From Morchella semilibera (taxonomy: Eukaryota > Ascomycota > Pezizomycetes > Pezizales > Morchellaceae): a DNA stretch of 64,000 bases. A model generated the notes under the pieces. It worked only from the letters and a program-made list of their open reading frames with translations. It had not been told where the DNA came from and did no database searches. The stretch is taken from assembly GCA_009192285.1 (NCBI GenBank), contig CM018606.1:372001-436000 (forward strand). Reading direction: 5' to 3'. Below are positions 1 through 11,694 of the stretch, one piece after another (positions within the stretch are counted from its first letter, which is position 1; every line of letters starts with the position of its first letter). The translations under genes and the position numbers were made by a program.

Positions 1-369
1 ATTGAGGAGTTCCATGCGAGCTTCTCCCAACTATATATCCAAACACGCATTCAGTACACCTTCAAACGAAGCGATTTATTTATATATACTCACAAATTTC
101 AGGTTATCCTTGGCTGTGTTGTAAATCTGGTTCTCCAGCGCCGCTATCTTTTCCTGGATTACATGCTCGTCCACCTGTTGACCGTAATCTAGCTCTAAGA
201 GCTTGTAATAATTGCGGACGGTTCCTGGATAGGCCCCGGCTGGAACGTCTAGGTTTGTTTCCTTAACGAAGAAAATTGGTTGATATTTGAAGAAGGGGTT
301 GCATTGATCCGTATTCTGATGGTATTGCTGGACCTGTTGCTGTTGTTGTTGTTGTTGTTGGTAGGCCAT
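1..369 (-). CDS. Unrecognised protein with poly-Gln N-terminus, 5' part only
   Basis: This is the 5' end of a gene that runs off the left edge. Exon 1 is 369-94, starting at ATG 369-367 (92 codons). It ends at a clean GTGAGT donor (93-88). A 63-nt intron follows, with a CTGAA-type branch site and a TAG acceptor, and exon 2 (30-1) reads on in frame for 10 codons (begins LGEARMELL). If unspliced, the frame would stop within the intron. The protein begins MAY followed by nine Gln. It then has a hydrophobic patch (FFKYQPIFFV), a PAGAYPG turn, and a helical stretch near residues 50-92 (NYYKLLELDYG, then IAALENQIYN) that could form a coiled coil. I do not recognise the family. The LENQIY stretch is faintly like small chromatin-complex subunits of the Eaf6 type, but I do not claim that. 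The intron and open frame make it a convincing gene; its function is unknown. Confidence 0.6.
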
Positions 370-1197
370 TTTTTTTTATCTTTACGGGGTTGGGTTTGGT
401 GGGTAGCGGAAGATTGGATTGGATGGGTTAGGGGGGTGAGTGTCTGGTGTTGCTTTCTTGCGAGGAAGTAGAGGAAGCGCAGTCTACCACTGATGGAGGT
501 AAAAAAAAAAAAAAAGAAGAAGAAGGGCAAGGGAGGAAAAAGAGGTTTTTACAGCTGGTAAAAACTTTAGGTTTCTGAGGGGGAGAGGCTGCTGATTTGA
601 GTTTCTGCCTTTTCTTTCACGCTTCTGGAGGTGAAGGATCGATCTGATGTAGGCAGAGTCGACTTAGGAAAGATGACGAGGGGTGTAGTATCAATCACTG
701 TCAGCGGCGTCTGAGATGATTTGATGCTCAGATACTAGCTGAGTAAATGAAATGCTTTGATTTTTCGAAAATGCTACTACAGAGTAGAAGCAGAGGAGGG
801 GTAGGGTCTGTAGCTGCCTTGGCAGGAGAGGAGGGGAGAGGCGTGAGGTTTCTGGCAGGTTCAATCCAATTGTTTCTTCTCGTTGTAGAGGTAAAAAAAG
901 AGAGGGGGTTGAGATGGGAATGTTATTGGCCCGGTAACTTGATGCTCCACAGACAATAGTTCTAGCTTTGATGAAAGAAAGATGGTAACAAGAGTAGAGG
1001 GGTATTTTCTCGAAATCTTTTTGGACGGTAAACTTATTTCACTGTTACCCGCTCATTCTATTAGAGTCCCTCTGAATCTAAATATCTAGTTCTCGGCGAT
1101 AGATTTTGGTGTGAAAATCCCGCCAAGGACTCAAAATTTAAAAACAGGGCTTGGCCAAATCACTCTATTACCGGGTAACCACCCACTCACTTACTTA
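370..1197. other. Gene-free flank upstream of the left-edge gene
   Basis: This is the presumed 5' flank and leader of the minus-strand gene at the left edge. It has an A-tract near 500-514 and G-rich stretches near 427-438 and 790-850. No convincing coding frame or RNA gene was seen. Confidence 0.5.
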
Positions 1198-1312
1198 CAG
1201 AGTCTGGTAGAAGGGTTTCTTGGTTCGTGCCCACAGCAAAAGTCCCTCCAGGAGCCAACGGGACTATCAGGCCACGGAAAATCCACTTCCACAATAATTC
1301 TACCAGACTCTG
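1198..1312. mobile_element. Short TA-flanked inverted-repeat element (MITE-like)
   Basis: The ends are perfect inverted repeats of about 15 nt (CAGAGTCTGGTAGAA, with its reverse complement at the right end). They are flanked on both sides by TA, the target duplication used by Tc1/mariner/pogo elements. The interior of about 85 nt has no coding capacity. This is most likely a non-autonomous DNA element mobilised in trans. Confidence 0.65.
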
Positions 1313-1957
1313 TACAAGATATTACCATCGAAGGGTCATAGTTCAAGGTAGGGACCTGGATCATATCATGGAATTACTTAACTAGAACACTCCTGGAAAG
1401 CTATTTGGTCATCCATTTCTACTATCTGCAATGTTTCTATGTATGTAAGATTGGCTTCGATAAGACTATATGTAATTGTCTCTCGAGACGACTTGAAAAT
1501 GCTGATAGTTGAGTATCAACACATTAATAAAATATAGACCAGTAATGCCTATGCTTCTACAAACCCCTGCTACTTAAGTCCCGAACCAGACGCTAGGTGG
1601 GTCACGTGCCTAGGATAATCAATAAACCTTTTTGTTTATCAACCACACTAAGCCGAATTGGGTCTGATTCGAGTCAACTTAGATCTTTTGGTTTAAGCCT
1701 CTAAGATTAATTATCGATATTTTCCATTGATCGAGTCTCATAATTGCCTCTGACACCGCGCGCCTATCCTGGGGCAACCTCACCACCCCAGGATCATCCC
1801 ACATTACTCGGGACTACCCAGAATACAGTATACTACATGTAGATAAAGAAGCCTCCAGCTGAATGGTCGAACTGATTTATATATCTGTATTTTTCATTCT
1901 TTGTGATTTACTCCTTTGACGCGCTATTCTTGAGCGGTCACACAGTGAAATACGCTA
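1313..1957. other. Gene-free spacer
   Basis: No gene was seen. A small hairpin (ATCCTGGGG facing CCCCAGGAT) lies near 1767-1796. The rest is AT-rich and unremarkable. Confidence 0.4.
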
Positions 1958-2088
1958 CCCCTTAGTGTCAGTAAAATGCTGACCCCCCAAGAAGAAGTAG
2001 ATCTTATGTAGCTTTACTAACAGATCCTACTATTTCCCTTACCAAATAACGGAGCTTCCATGGGGGTCAGTATTGACAGACTAAGGGA
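1958..2088. mobile_element. TA-flanked inverted-repeat element (MITE-like)
   Basis: The terminal inverted repeats are about 30 nt and slightly diverged. The left end starts CCCCTTAGTGTCAGTAAAA and runs to CTGACCCCCC. The right end, on the other strand, reads TCCCTTAGTCTGTCAATAC and runs to CTGACCCCCA. TA dinucleotides flank the element at 1956-1957 and 2089-2090. It is 131 bp with no open frame, and its repeats differ from those of the element at 1198-1312, so it belongs to a separate family. Confidence 0.65.
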
Positions 2089-3555
2089 TAGGAATATATG
2101 CGTTCGGGCCGTGCAGTACATGTACTTCCTATCAAGACCCACAACCTGCATGCATGCACTTTTAACACCAACATATTTGCGGGCTAAAATAACCTTGAAG
2201 GACCCTTAACCCTGAGATTACGAGAGCCACAACTTCACGTATGCCCCGTGAGCTGTTCTTACTCCACAGTACGCCATTCCTGAGACTACGCACGAGCAGG
2301 GGCCGGCTACTAGCTTCCCATAGCGAGGAAGTAATGGAAAACGAGCGAGGCTTAGAACCTAGGACTACGTTCCGGGCCAGGTGTTTTGTTGGCTTTGATT
2401 AATACCGCCTGGCACTTTATGAAGGTCAGCTAGACCTGATCTTCTACGGTAGTCTGATCTGGGTGTAATCCTATATCAATACATAAGCTTTAACCTATAA
2501 TTTGTCTAGACTAGACTTTTTTTTTTTTTTTTTTGAATCAGTTGTATTTGTTTAAGGTACAAAACATTGCATAAAATCTGGACTGTACTAGACTCTGTCT
2601 CCCCATGTATTATAAAGAAGTTCCAGGTTAGCCGCTGAACCCGAAGTTAGTGCCCTCGTGGATCGAATTGGGCCCGTGTATGTGGGGCGGTTGCGGACCC
2701 CTTCTGCCTAGCTTCTGGGTCCGAATAGCGATTAGAGCTTGTGCTTAGGTCATAACATCTAGCAGTTTCTAGAGCCAATATGTAGTGCAGACTCTCTCCC
2801 GGGGTTCCTGACCATGGTACCACGGATATATCGGTAAGGGCGGAGTGGACCTTTGCAATCTTGGAGCAGACGAGACCAAGCGAAGGAACGCGAGAATACA
2901 TGTAAGCTTCTCCCTCAGGCACCCGGCCCAAAGCATGGCTCATATCCGCCAGGACTGTCAAGCATGATCTACGGTACCACAGTCAACTCCAAGTCTATAT
3001 ATATATTATACGGTATCAAGTAGAGAAAATACTCGAGCAACGATAGCCTAGTTGGTTTGAACCATCCCGTCCGCAGGCCGTATAGAGAAGGATATTAATA
3101 CAACCGGGAGTTCCAGAACACCCCAAAATTTACTATGGCCCTAGAAATTGGCCGCGTTGGTTTCTTGCAGCAATCGCAACGATCACGATCCGTCTAGATC
3201 TACTTGCCAAATTTTTATCAATAGGGCTAGTTCGGTTGCTACAGCCATTACCTATCCAAGATTTCAAGTGAAAGGGCATGACCTCGACGTCTTCTACCAC
3301 ACATTGTAATACATGATTGGCCGTAACACAAACTAAGACATTAATAATTAAATAAAATACTACTCACCTCTGCCAATAAACAGTTGGCATCCACACACTA
3401 GCGGTTCTTGGCAGATGCTCAAACAACCAGCGACTCTGTGCCCAAGAACTTGACCCAAAGTGCGTATCCACAAACGCCTTGTGAAACGTTGCGACCGGCA
3501 ACAAAGATTGCCCTCCACCACCCGCTGGTCCACACTAGTGGGAGGGGAAAAAAGA
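2089..3555. other. Gene-free spacer
   Basis: No supportable gene. There is a T-tract at about 2518-2534 and a TACATGTA palindrome at 2118-2125. The longer open frames here have no recognisable domain, no splice context and no codon-use support. Confidence 0.4.
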
Positions 3556-3656
3556 TGACAGGAGTGGGACTTGAACCCACGCTCGTTTCCGAACCAGGAA
3601 TTAGTGTTAAGATTAAGACCTTAACCTGGCGCCATAACCAACTCGGCCATCCTGCC
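3556..3656 (-). tRNA. tRNA-Leu (anticodon AAG), with intron
   Basis: A complete cloverleaf can be folded. The 7-bp acceptor stem pairs GGCAGGA with TCCTGTC (one G-U), with discriminator A at 3556. The D arm is present, and the anticodon stem pairs CCAGG with CCTGG. The variable arm is long (TCG-GAAA-CGA), as expected for leucine tRNAs, and the T arm is GTGGG-TTCAAGT-CCCAC. The anticodon loop reads TT-AAG-G, then an intron of about 19 nt, then T. The intron starts one base 3' of the anticodon, the canonical position, and contains CTTAA, which can pair with the TTAAG of the loop. A run of T follows the 3' end on the minus strand, a Pol III terminator. A nearly identical copy lies at 22838-22938. 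Confidence 0.93.
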
Positions 3657-4154
3657 TTGAGGTAATAACTAAATATAAGCGCCCTTAACGCCTTATTTTG
3701 TCGCCGGATTAGTGTGAATCGGTGGTGAGTCGGTTGCGGCCCTCCGCCACCCGGCGGACGAGAACATCGGCATACCGATTTCCGGTAATGACTTCGTCTC
3801 AATGTTCAGGACCTGGGGCAATCTGTAACCCACTATAATAAAAAACCAGACCCTACCGAGCTAAGAACGGCTATCGGCGGTGAGAGGCCCACTTTTACAC
3901 AAGAGTGATGGCGAATAGCAAGAGTATCGTTATATCACCAGCTTCGGCAAAAGGTTGTAAATCGCGGGAACACACGAAGACATAGATTAGCATAGGAGTA
4001 TTAAATTTATAGTACGGATAGTCATAACGTCCCGATCGATACGTTTCTTCACACACTCCAGTTATAATTTAATCTCTTTCAGTTCTATAAAGACCTTACC
4101 ACCAAGTATACCGCCCATCTTCATAAAATTGGCCTTCTTTTGAGGCCCGAGGTA
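3657..4154. other. Gene-free spacer downstream of tRNA-Leu
   Basis: No gene was seen. The first 25 nt are AT-rich and upstream of the minus-strand tRNA gene (TATATTTA-like), which could help Pol III initiation. The rest shows nothing notable. Confidence 0.35.
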
Positions 4155-4234
4155 CAGCGCGCGGTAGGTAATAAGTCATCGGACGACCTAGCCTACAAAC
4201 GCGTATTTGTCTGATGACCTATTACCCACCGCTG
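4155..4234. mobile_element. TA-flanked palindromic MITE
   Basis: An 80-bp near-palindrome. The left arm begins CAGCGCGCGGTAGGTAATA and continues into AGTCATC. The right arm is its complement (GATGACCTATTACCCACCG followed by CTG). TA flanks both ends, inside a GTAC...GTAC context. The arms cover almost the whole element, so it would fold into one hairpin. There is no coding capacity. Confidence 0.7.
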
Positions 4235-5096
4235 TACAATAGTATTATAACTTTATATTTCAACGCAAGCCTCTTATTAGCCTACTTATGCACATAAGTT
4301 AGGTATATTTTGACCTAGGCCTATATACATGTAAGTACGTTCAACCTCTGGCGGTACTAGGCAAATAACCCCCCCCCGAACACGAGGAAGATCCAACCCG
4401 TAGGCTTCATATCTTATCAGGGGTTTATATCGAGAAACACCCTACCTACCTACCTACTGCCAAGAAGCGATGGGAGTGTGGCCCACGAAGCGCACCGAGG
4501 CGAAGAAAACAGCTGCAGGGTGTATCGAGTTACCTCTCCCCCTAGTGAGATCTGCTTTGGGTTTCCTCGAGCTGTCCCCATTCTCCTCGAGGAAGTAGGT
4601 CTTGACAGTGGGTTCTGAAAAGTACTTAAGAAGTACATGTATCTAGTTCGATCACCCGAGATCTATACCACACGAGCAGCAAGTATCTCTGCTCTGGCAT
4701 CTTGAGGAGTAGGTGCATGCGTATTAGGATGACTTGAGTCGACTCGAGTCGAGAGATATAGAGTACCATGTATCGGAGTACTTCGGCTCATGGAAGGGCA
4801 CCTACATGTACATCGTATTACCTCGAGGCGTTTACTTCGCCATCGTGGACCACACTGACGAATGGTTCAGGAAAAGGTTAAAAGAATTCGTAGAACTAAA
4901 CCCCCTCCTTCTGCCACGAGTCATGACAGCGAAGGGGCCTGATATAGCAAAACAAGGCATACCATACCAAAAAGGGCACCATCAACCTCACGTGACTATC
5001 CTGTAAGCCAAATACATGCCTTATTTTTATGCGCTCCGGCACTAATCCTCAAACCGTGCCATGCCAACCAAAAAAAATACAAAAGAATGGGCCTTC
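4235..5096. other. Gene-free spacer with TACATGTA palindromes
   Basis: Two exact TACATGTA palindromes occur at 4634-4641 and 4803-4810, and a C-tract lies at about 4370-4377. A 90-codon open frame from 4734 has no recognisable domain or gene context and is not called. Confidence 0.35.
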
Positions 5097-5215
5097 GAGT
5101 TCGGTATCCGGGATTCCCACATGGTCACCCACTGCAGTACTAACCGGACGATATGAAGCTTGGGTATGGCAGAGCAGACGGGATGCCCTATTTTCTTCAT
5201 TCTATGACCGAACAC
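5097..5215 (-). rRNA. 5S rRNA gene, dispersed copy A
   Basis: On the minus strand this 119-nt segment reads as a 5S rRNA. Helix I pairs GTGTTCGGT (5215-5207) with ACCGAACTC (5105-5097), with one T-T mismatch. The middle carries the conserved 5S blocks CCCGTCTGCTCTGCCATA, AAGCTTCATATCG, CCGGTTAGTACT and GTGGGTGACCATGTGGGAAT. T-runs for Pol III termination follow just past the 3' end. It differs from copy B (11371-11489) at only two positions, both transitions. The same element sits 22-38 nt upstream of both copies. Single 5S genes scattered through the genome are known from Neurospora and other Pezizomycotina. Confidence 0.9.
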
Positions 5216-5236
5216 GGCGGGATAGAGTTAGCGGCC

Positions 5237-5253
5237 CTCAAAATTTGCTAGTG
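5237..5253 (-). promoter_or_regulatory. Putative upstream promoter element of 5S copy A
   Basis: On the minus strand this reads CACTAGCAAATTTTGAG, 22-38 nt upstream of the 5S start. The same 17 nt, with two differences, sits at exactly the same distance upstream of the other 5S gene, while the sequence between each element and its gene is not conserved. A TATA-like external element for Pol III is the simplest reading; this is inferred from the comparison only. Confidence 0.55.
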
Positions 5254-8200
5254 TCTTGGCGCGATTTGGTAATCGCCGAGTGGTACTTACATCTTACCAT
5301 GTACTAGGTTTTTACAAGAGCCTGGGGATGCAGAGCATTGGCTGTTTGTGCCAAGCACATTCGTGACTCGGGGCCTGGGGAGGGACGGTTGTGGGCGGAT
5401 TGTGGGTCATGGAGTATCACTCGGGTTTCACACCCCGCTACACGCACGCCCCAACGTACCGGAACGGAAACCCAGAACGGGGTTCTAAAGACTAACAATT
5501 TCAGGATTCTAATCACTCTACCACCTAACCGGAGACCTTCCCCTCGGATCATTTACTACTGAGCCAAATACCCTTGCTTGTCCTTTTGACCTACTTCCCA
5601 GTGGCGGAAATCTGGGTTCAAGAACGGATTAAGGCATCTGCTTTTAAACTCAATATGAGAATATCGCATGCTTGCCGAGAAGTACTGTATTTATGCAGGT
5701 ACCCGGGCCAGATGTTACAAGAGTAGATCCACTACTGCCGGAACGGGTAAAAAAATTCGTCTGGTCAAAATAAGGCCGAAACTCAACACTTTTTGAAACA
5801 TGAACCCTTCGCATTCGAGACTATAGCAGACTTAGATGGGGAGCAGGCTATAGAAAAACAACATCACTCGGTATCCACATTAGAAACGAACGGCTATACA
5901 TATAACTTACTTTCAAATAAGGTCGAAACATACATATGTATGTACGTACAAGTGGGTGATATGATGTATCATTAGTACCCATCGATGTTTGCTGCATCTC
6001 ATGTAAGAAGTTCTTCTCTCTCCGACTCTTTCCACCAGCTATCCGGGCATTAATTAGTTTTTCAGCAGGTTATACCATGGGTTGAGAGAGAGTGGTTGAG
6101 GGGTATGCAGTTTCGGGCCCCGAGGGAGAGTAGGTGCGCGCAGTGTGAGTCAAATCCTAGATACTCGCAAATTTTAGAGATATTGAGTCTCGAGATGGAA
6201 AGCATCAGTACCATGTCACAATACCATCAAACCAAAACGTTTATCTCAAAATTTTCAGCACGTTGTTAATTCTTTTAGGAATTTTGCCCGACGAGGAAAA
6301 TGGTCCAAACAAGGGCTCCCAGCCGGCCTGTCATTTTTGCAAAACAGCGTGGCCAAAATAGGGAAAATAGCACCCACAGCATCCTGCCATAATACAGTCA
6401 GATAATTGGCCGATCACCAACCCGCAAACCCTCAATCTTCTGCAAATCTTAATTACAGCACGGGCCGTGTATTGGCCCAATAATCACAACCGATCACTCG
6501 CTCAGTGTCCAGTGTTGCACTGACGTTTCCGGGATTCTTTTGCACGAGGTGAACGATCCACGCGCTCCGACTGGAGAACCTAAATTACCTCCGTTCTGGT
6601 TAGAAAGGGCCAAATTTCCCCGTTATTGTAAGCTACCGGGACTAGCTTGCGGGGGGGGGGGATAGTACTGGGCTTTGGTTATGATTATATATTACCTATA
6701 ATATAGAAGTGACGAAGAGCATAACCAACATCAACATTAATTTATGGATATAGGTTCTATCCCAATGGTACAGAAGTCGAGACCTCGATGCTGACACCCG
6801 CTCTTAAGGCCTCTAGCTTCGATCATCATGATCAATAGTGAACAAAATAGCCTGATATCCCCAGTTCAGTTCTAATCTCATCCAGAACCCACGTGCGATC
6901 AGATTTCACAGATATAGAGTGCCTCTGGTTAATCTATTTCGGCACGTACAGTCATAGCAGAGGAGGACGTACGTACATGTGTACATAGCTATAAACTCAT
7001 GGGAAAGCTGACCCCCCGCAAGAAAAACCTTCCTTTTGGTATGTGTGTAAATCATGATCGCGCTGCCGGGCGGCCGCAGAGTCCCGAGGATGGCTCTGCT
7101 GAAAAGGAACTGGCGAAGCGATGAGAGCCAGGTTCTTCTTCTTTCTTACCCTACGATATCTCCTCCGCCCCCACTCGGAATAATATGTATGTAATAAGTG
7201 CAAGGCCTTGGGAATCGACTGATGGCGCGTCCCTGTCGTTGACCCTTGTAACTCAGTTAGAACGAACTGGGGTGCATTGAAGTCTGTGCGGGGTGAGACT
7301 TGGCGGCGTTGATCTGCCCCTTTCTCACCTTCTCACCCCAATAGACAGGAAGGAAGGATCATATGGAAGGAAAGAAGAACAAATGGTTTTCATGTTGTGT
7401 GCACTTGGTTTCAGCTAACAAGTATGGTGAAACTTATATCAGTAGCCTAATTTCTTAAGACATTCTCTGCAAGACTTGTAGTGCTGATGATACTGTAGCC
7501 GGGATATATGGAATTGGGGTTTTAGTCAACGCAATAACTCGTGTCCCCTCTCTGCGTACTTAAATTAGGGCCCTCTAGCGCTTTACTTGACTTTCACTGG
7601 GATTCCCCTCGCTGCAAGCGATTGCTACTGACGCAGTTATGCAAACTTTCTACCAACTATTCCGTATGGAGAGATCGAGAAGTTAGAACTGTAGGGAATT
7701 CAATATCAAGGAGACATGCAGCTATAGCTACGGCATGGCATATGTGCATACATACATGTACTCCACTCCCTCACGAAACTAGTGCGGCATTCTGATTATA
7801 AGTTCAGAGTGGGATTTCTAAGACTATACTAGTAGGTACCGCAGACACTCCAGCTCGTATGCATTTCCTTTGGCGAACCCTCCCCCTCGAATTGAATTTT
7901 GCCTGCGCCGTCGTACAGATCATTACCAAATACGTCTTTATACAGCTCGCTTGGCCGGGAACCACGTTTCGTAGTATAACCTCAACACCGTTTCAGGAAA
8001 GGTCATGATAAAACTGGCAAGAAACTGCTCCCTCATGCAGGAACTTTTACACAAACGATACCCCCCGGGGCATCTTCCGACTGTCGATTAGTACACATTT
8101 ACACTAAGATGTAGGTGTGTATGTAGTGTACCTACATGTATGCACCATACATTGCAGCTTCGTGATTCTAGATTCCGCGCAGAAAAAATACTTGCTAACT

Positions 8201-8866
8201 GGATGTCCCTGTGCGGGCCGTTTAACTTGACAGGGAGAGCCCCGCAAAGCCGAGACACCGAAGCTGATCTACAACTGCCCTCCCCCTGGAGTTTTCCATA
8301 TTCTAAGGCACTTGGTTAGGCAATGGTTGGGAAGTGTTACCTAGGTTAACTAGGGTGCTATTCTGCAATGAAAAAAGGAGGAGGGGAGATGAGATGAGGT
8401 GTGGGTATATACCTCGTTCCATAGATCTTGATTCCGTTTTCTTGATCAGGCATTCGCCCAGCTTCTTGTTTACTAGAGTCTGGTTGGGTTTCCCCTTCCT
8501 TTTCTGCCGGTACATTTCTCCCCCGTACTCGGATTTTTACTTGTCTGGGTGCTGGCCACTCGTTTTCCTTTCCACCACCACACTCTTTTAGCTTTTTGGT
8601 GCTCACACACATCACCTGTCTGTCCTTTCCGCATATTCATCCGGCTTCTGTTTTGGCTTCGCTGATTGCAAACTCTACAACCTATAACTATATCCGGGCT
8701 CGCCATTTAATTCATTCACCCGCCGGCCATCCCCCCCGGTGGACTTCCCCACATTTCAATCAATACCTTAACACCAGGAGGGTGGAAATCATCAGATTCT
8801 GACGTTGCGACGCACACTCCTTCGATAATATTACAGCAAAAAAAAAAAGAAAGAAAAAAAAAAAGA
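5254..8866. other. Gene-free spacer, 3.6 kb
   Basis: No gene could be supported on either strand. Visible items are a TATCACTCG motif at 5415-5423, TACATGTA palindromes at 7753-7760 and 8133-8140, a G-tract at about 6651-6660, and a palindromic ACATACATATGTATGT stretch near 5930-5945. The pyrimidine- and A-rich segment at about 8830-8866 is probably the leader of the rhodopsin-like gene. Old element remnants below my detection limit are likely. Confidence 0.4.
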
Positions 8867-10413
8867 ATGGCAACAAGTAGTGCAGCAGCACCAGTAATGA
8901 GTGGAGTGGGAGGAGGAGGAGGAGGAGGAGGAGGAGGTAGAAACGGAACCAATATACCTGGTGCGGCAGTGGATCCAACCGGTGATATGGGACGGGTGCC
9001 GGAGCTGCTCGCAGTCACATCAATATTGACGATTTCCATGATCATCGTCGTCGTGTTGCGGATATTCTTGAAACTGAAGATGGGATTGAAGGCAGTGCGA
9101 TTAGAGGATTGGATGCATGTACTCGCTGCTGTATGTCAACCAAAAAGACTGGGTATTTGGGTAGTTTTTCAGGTTGCTAATCGGGGTATTGAATTTTTTT
9201 TTAGCTGTTCTCAGTTGCGGTATCAGTAGCGGTAGCCATCTCAGTTCGGTTTGGCGCAGGTAGGCATATGTTTCAGATAACAGGAGATGACACCACCCAA
9301 GGGCTCAAAGTACGTATTGTGATATCATCTAATATTCACTTGCTAACGACTACTGTTTAGTATTATTGGGTTTCCAAGCTCCTGTACATCGCCGCTACCT
9401 ATGCCGTCAAGATGGCCGTTTTTACCAGTCTCCTCGTCGTCGCTAGCACACCGCCACAACAGGCACGAAAGTTTCTCAAGACCATGCTGTACTTTGCTAT
9501 GGTCCTCATGACTTCATATTCAGTGGTTTTTTGGGTTGCGGCTATGGTCGAGTGTCGACCTGCCAGATATATATTTGACAAGTCTGGTAATGGACAGTGC
9601 ATTCCCGGAAAATTAGTGAGGGGGTTCGCCAATGCACACGCTTCGATGAATACAGCAATGGATCTCTTTTTCGTCCTGTTATCTGTATTTATGGTGATAT
9701 ATGGTGTCCGACGGTCAATGAGGGAAAAACTCGCCATTTCCGGGGTATTCGTGCTCGCCTCTTTGTTGGTTACCTCTTCCTATATCTAGGCATATCAACG
9801 AATCAATACACTAACGAAGATCACTCTATCCAGCTCTGTAGCCGCCGCCGCTGTTCATACCCTCTATGAATTCGGCTACCATGGGACTAATGAAGTCCTC
9901 TACGACTCCTCCAACTTACTGATCTGGGAAATGGTAGAGATCAACATTGGCCTTATCGCCATCAACCTCCCATCGCTCTCCCCCTTTGTCAAAACTTGGC
10001 TACAACCTCTCCGTTCACCCAATCGCAGTTCAACCGCAGCTTCGTCAAGACAGAACCCACCAACACCAACCCCATCAGCGCTTCTTTCAATGTCCCACGT
10101 AAACCGCTCCGATATCAATCGCTCCGAAAGCCAGCGCCAGATCACGGACGACCACGACAAAGATCTCGAAAACCACCCATACCCGCTGAGGCCAACAGCG
10201 CCGTTCGTACTGGCATCGAGCTCGTCACTGGCAAGGTACTCGTCGGACTCCAAGACAAACCTCAGCGAGATCATGGTCCAGCTAGACTTCCCGCTAGAGC
10301 AGCACCCTGCTTTCAAGGAAAGGGAGAAACCAGTCCTGCGCCCTCCACCACCGCAGAGCACGCAGCAACCAGGATCCGGAAATCATAGGAGGATGCCGAC
10401 CCCTATGTTTTAG
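8867..10413 (+). CDS. Fungal rhodopsin-fold (Pth11/SAT4-like) seven-helix membrane protein
   Basis: Four exons: 8867-9130, 9205-9309, 9361-9764 and 9834-10413, giving 450 residues. The introns are 51-74 nt; the last uses a GTTGGT donor and has a CTAAC branch site. A Gly-rich N-terminus (ten Gly in a row, residues 15-24) precedes seven hydrophobic helices: about 46-69, 82-103, 125-151, 163-186, 216-238, 246-268 and 290-312. Family hallmarks are LEDWMHV at the start of helix 2, the loop ECRPARYIFDKSGNGQC with paired Cys, the Asp of helix 5 (NTAMDLFF), and WEMVEINIGLIAINLPSLSP in helix 7. No CFEM domain is present. A hydrophilic Ser/Pro-rich tail of about 140 residues follows, presumably cytosolic. 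Relatives such as Magnaporthe Pth11 sense surface cues, but the ligand of this protein is unknown. The start at 8867 follows an A-rich leader. Confidence 0.85.
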
Positions 10414-11370
10414 TTGCGTTTTTTTTTTTTTTTGTGTGTGTGTGTGTGTGTGTGTTTGTTTTGTCCTTTGATGTATTGACCTGATACCGCGCTCACAAAC
10501 CTGTGCTGCGGGAATTTTGTTCTTTTATTATTGATTTTATGAAACTGGGGTGTGGGGGTGGGGTGGGGTGGGCGGGCCGTGCGGGCCAGTCATGACAGCG
10601 ACTACTTTATTTTTTTACGTTATAAGACTCTTTCCACCTTAACTACTAGCTAGATATTACATAGGGTGTATATATAGTATACATACTTTACCTTCTTCTA
10701 TTAACTACATATTTTCTCGACTGTGCCGTGCACTCATTACACAATAGCTTCTTCACCACCTCCATCCAGTCCGGACCCAAATCATCCTGAAACACGTCCC
10801 AGATAAAAGCAAAAAAAAAAAAAAAAAAAAAAACCCAAATATGTACCAACCGATCGCGATCATCTGGACTCACTACCTATATCAGATCTATTATTCAAAC
10901 AGACAAGGCCGGGGCCCGACTAGACCATTGGAAAGGAGAGAAACATTAGATTACGAGGCGGAGCCGGGGGGTGGTCTGGGACGCGAAAGCTCATATATAC
11001 CACAGTCAGCTCGGTCATGGGATATCACTCGATACGGGCTAAGGTTGTAGGTACTGGGGATCCGAAGTGCCGACTCTCCCATCCGGTGTGGAGTAAATCT
11101 TGGTCTTAGACTATGTGAAGCGGGGGGGGGGGGGCTGCGCTTACATCTCAAATACATCTTAATCGGATTCAATGCCTATTATTCCGAAATCTACGGCGGG
11201 GGGTGGAAATTGGGGGGGGGGAATCCTACACAACTAAGAGCACCTTAGCCGGGCGATTGGAGGTATTGCAACGTTCGTACAAGATAACATAGTTTATACA
11301 TGTAATGAAGGGCCCCCGAAAAAAACCCACACAACATCCTCACCCAATAAAAGCAAAAGGATGGGCCTTT
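10414..11370. other. Gene-free spacer with simple repeats
   Basis: It contains T and (GT)n tracts at about 10420-10454 (the likely 3'UTR of the receptor gene), a G/T-rich stretch at 10546-10580, an A-tract at about 10811-10832, G-tracts near 11122-11134 and 11211-11220, a TATCACTCG motif at 11023-11031 and TACATGTA at 11297-11304. No gene was seen. Confidence 0.4.
10420..10454 (+). repeat. T-tract and (GT)n microsatellite in a 3'UTR
   Basis: About 14 T followed by about 11 GT units, starting just after the stop of the rhodopsin-like gene, so it probably lies in its 3'UTR. Confidence 0.7.
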
Positions 11371-11489
11371 GAGTTCGGTATCCGGGATTCCCACATGGTC
11401 ACCCACTGCAGTACTAACCGGACGATATGAAGCTTGGGTATGGCAGAGCGGACGGGATGCCCCATTTTCTTCATTCTATGACCGAACAC
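11371..11489 (-). rRNA. 5S rRNA gene, dispersed copy B
   Basis: Minus-strand 119-nt 5S rRNA with helix I GTGTTCGGT/ACCGAACTC and the conserved internal blocks CCCGTCCGCTCTGCCATA, GGTTAGTACTGCAGTGGG and GTGACCATGTGGGAATCCC. It matches the general fungal 5S core better than copy A does at the CCGTCCGCTC block, so it may be closer to the ancestral sequence. T-runs follow downstream (CTTTTGCTTTTAT), suited to Pol III termination. The shared upstream element lies at 11511-11527. Confidence 0.9.
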
Positions 11490-11510
11490 GATGGAATGTA
11501 GTTTGGGGTG

Positions 11511-11527
11511 CTCAAAATTGTCTAGTG
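11511..11527 (-). promoter_or_regulatory. Putative upstream promoter element of 5S copy B
   Basis: On the minus strand this reads CACTAGACAATTTTGAG, 22-38 nt upstream of 5S copy B. It matches the element of copy A at the same spacing (15 of 17 positions), whereas the DNA on either side does not align. The inference is a Pol III TATA-like element. Confidence 0.55.
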
Positions 11528-11694
11528 CTAAAACACGGTGCATCAATGGCGTAATTAAAATTAGTTGAAAAAAGTTCTTTGGGAACTAAATTTGTTACGT
11601 AGCTGCGCCCTGCGAAGGAAAAAAGGGCTATAGGAGACTCAGTCTAAGCTAATATGTATATTATGTAGCTTTCTCGGAAATGTACCTGGGATGT

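Noticed and set aside
4734-5006. 90-codon open frame
   Set aside because: No domain, no family resemblance, and it overlaps TACATGTA-rich spacer. Not distinguishable from chance.
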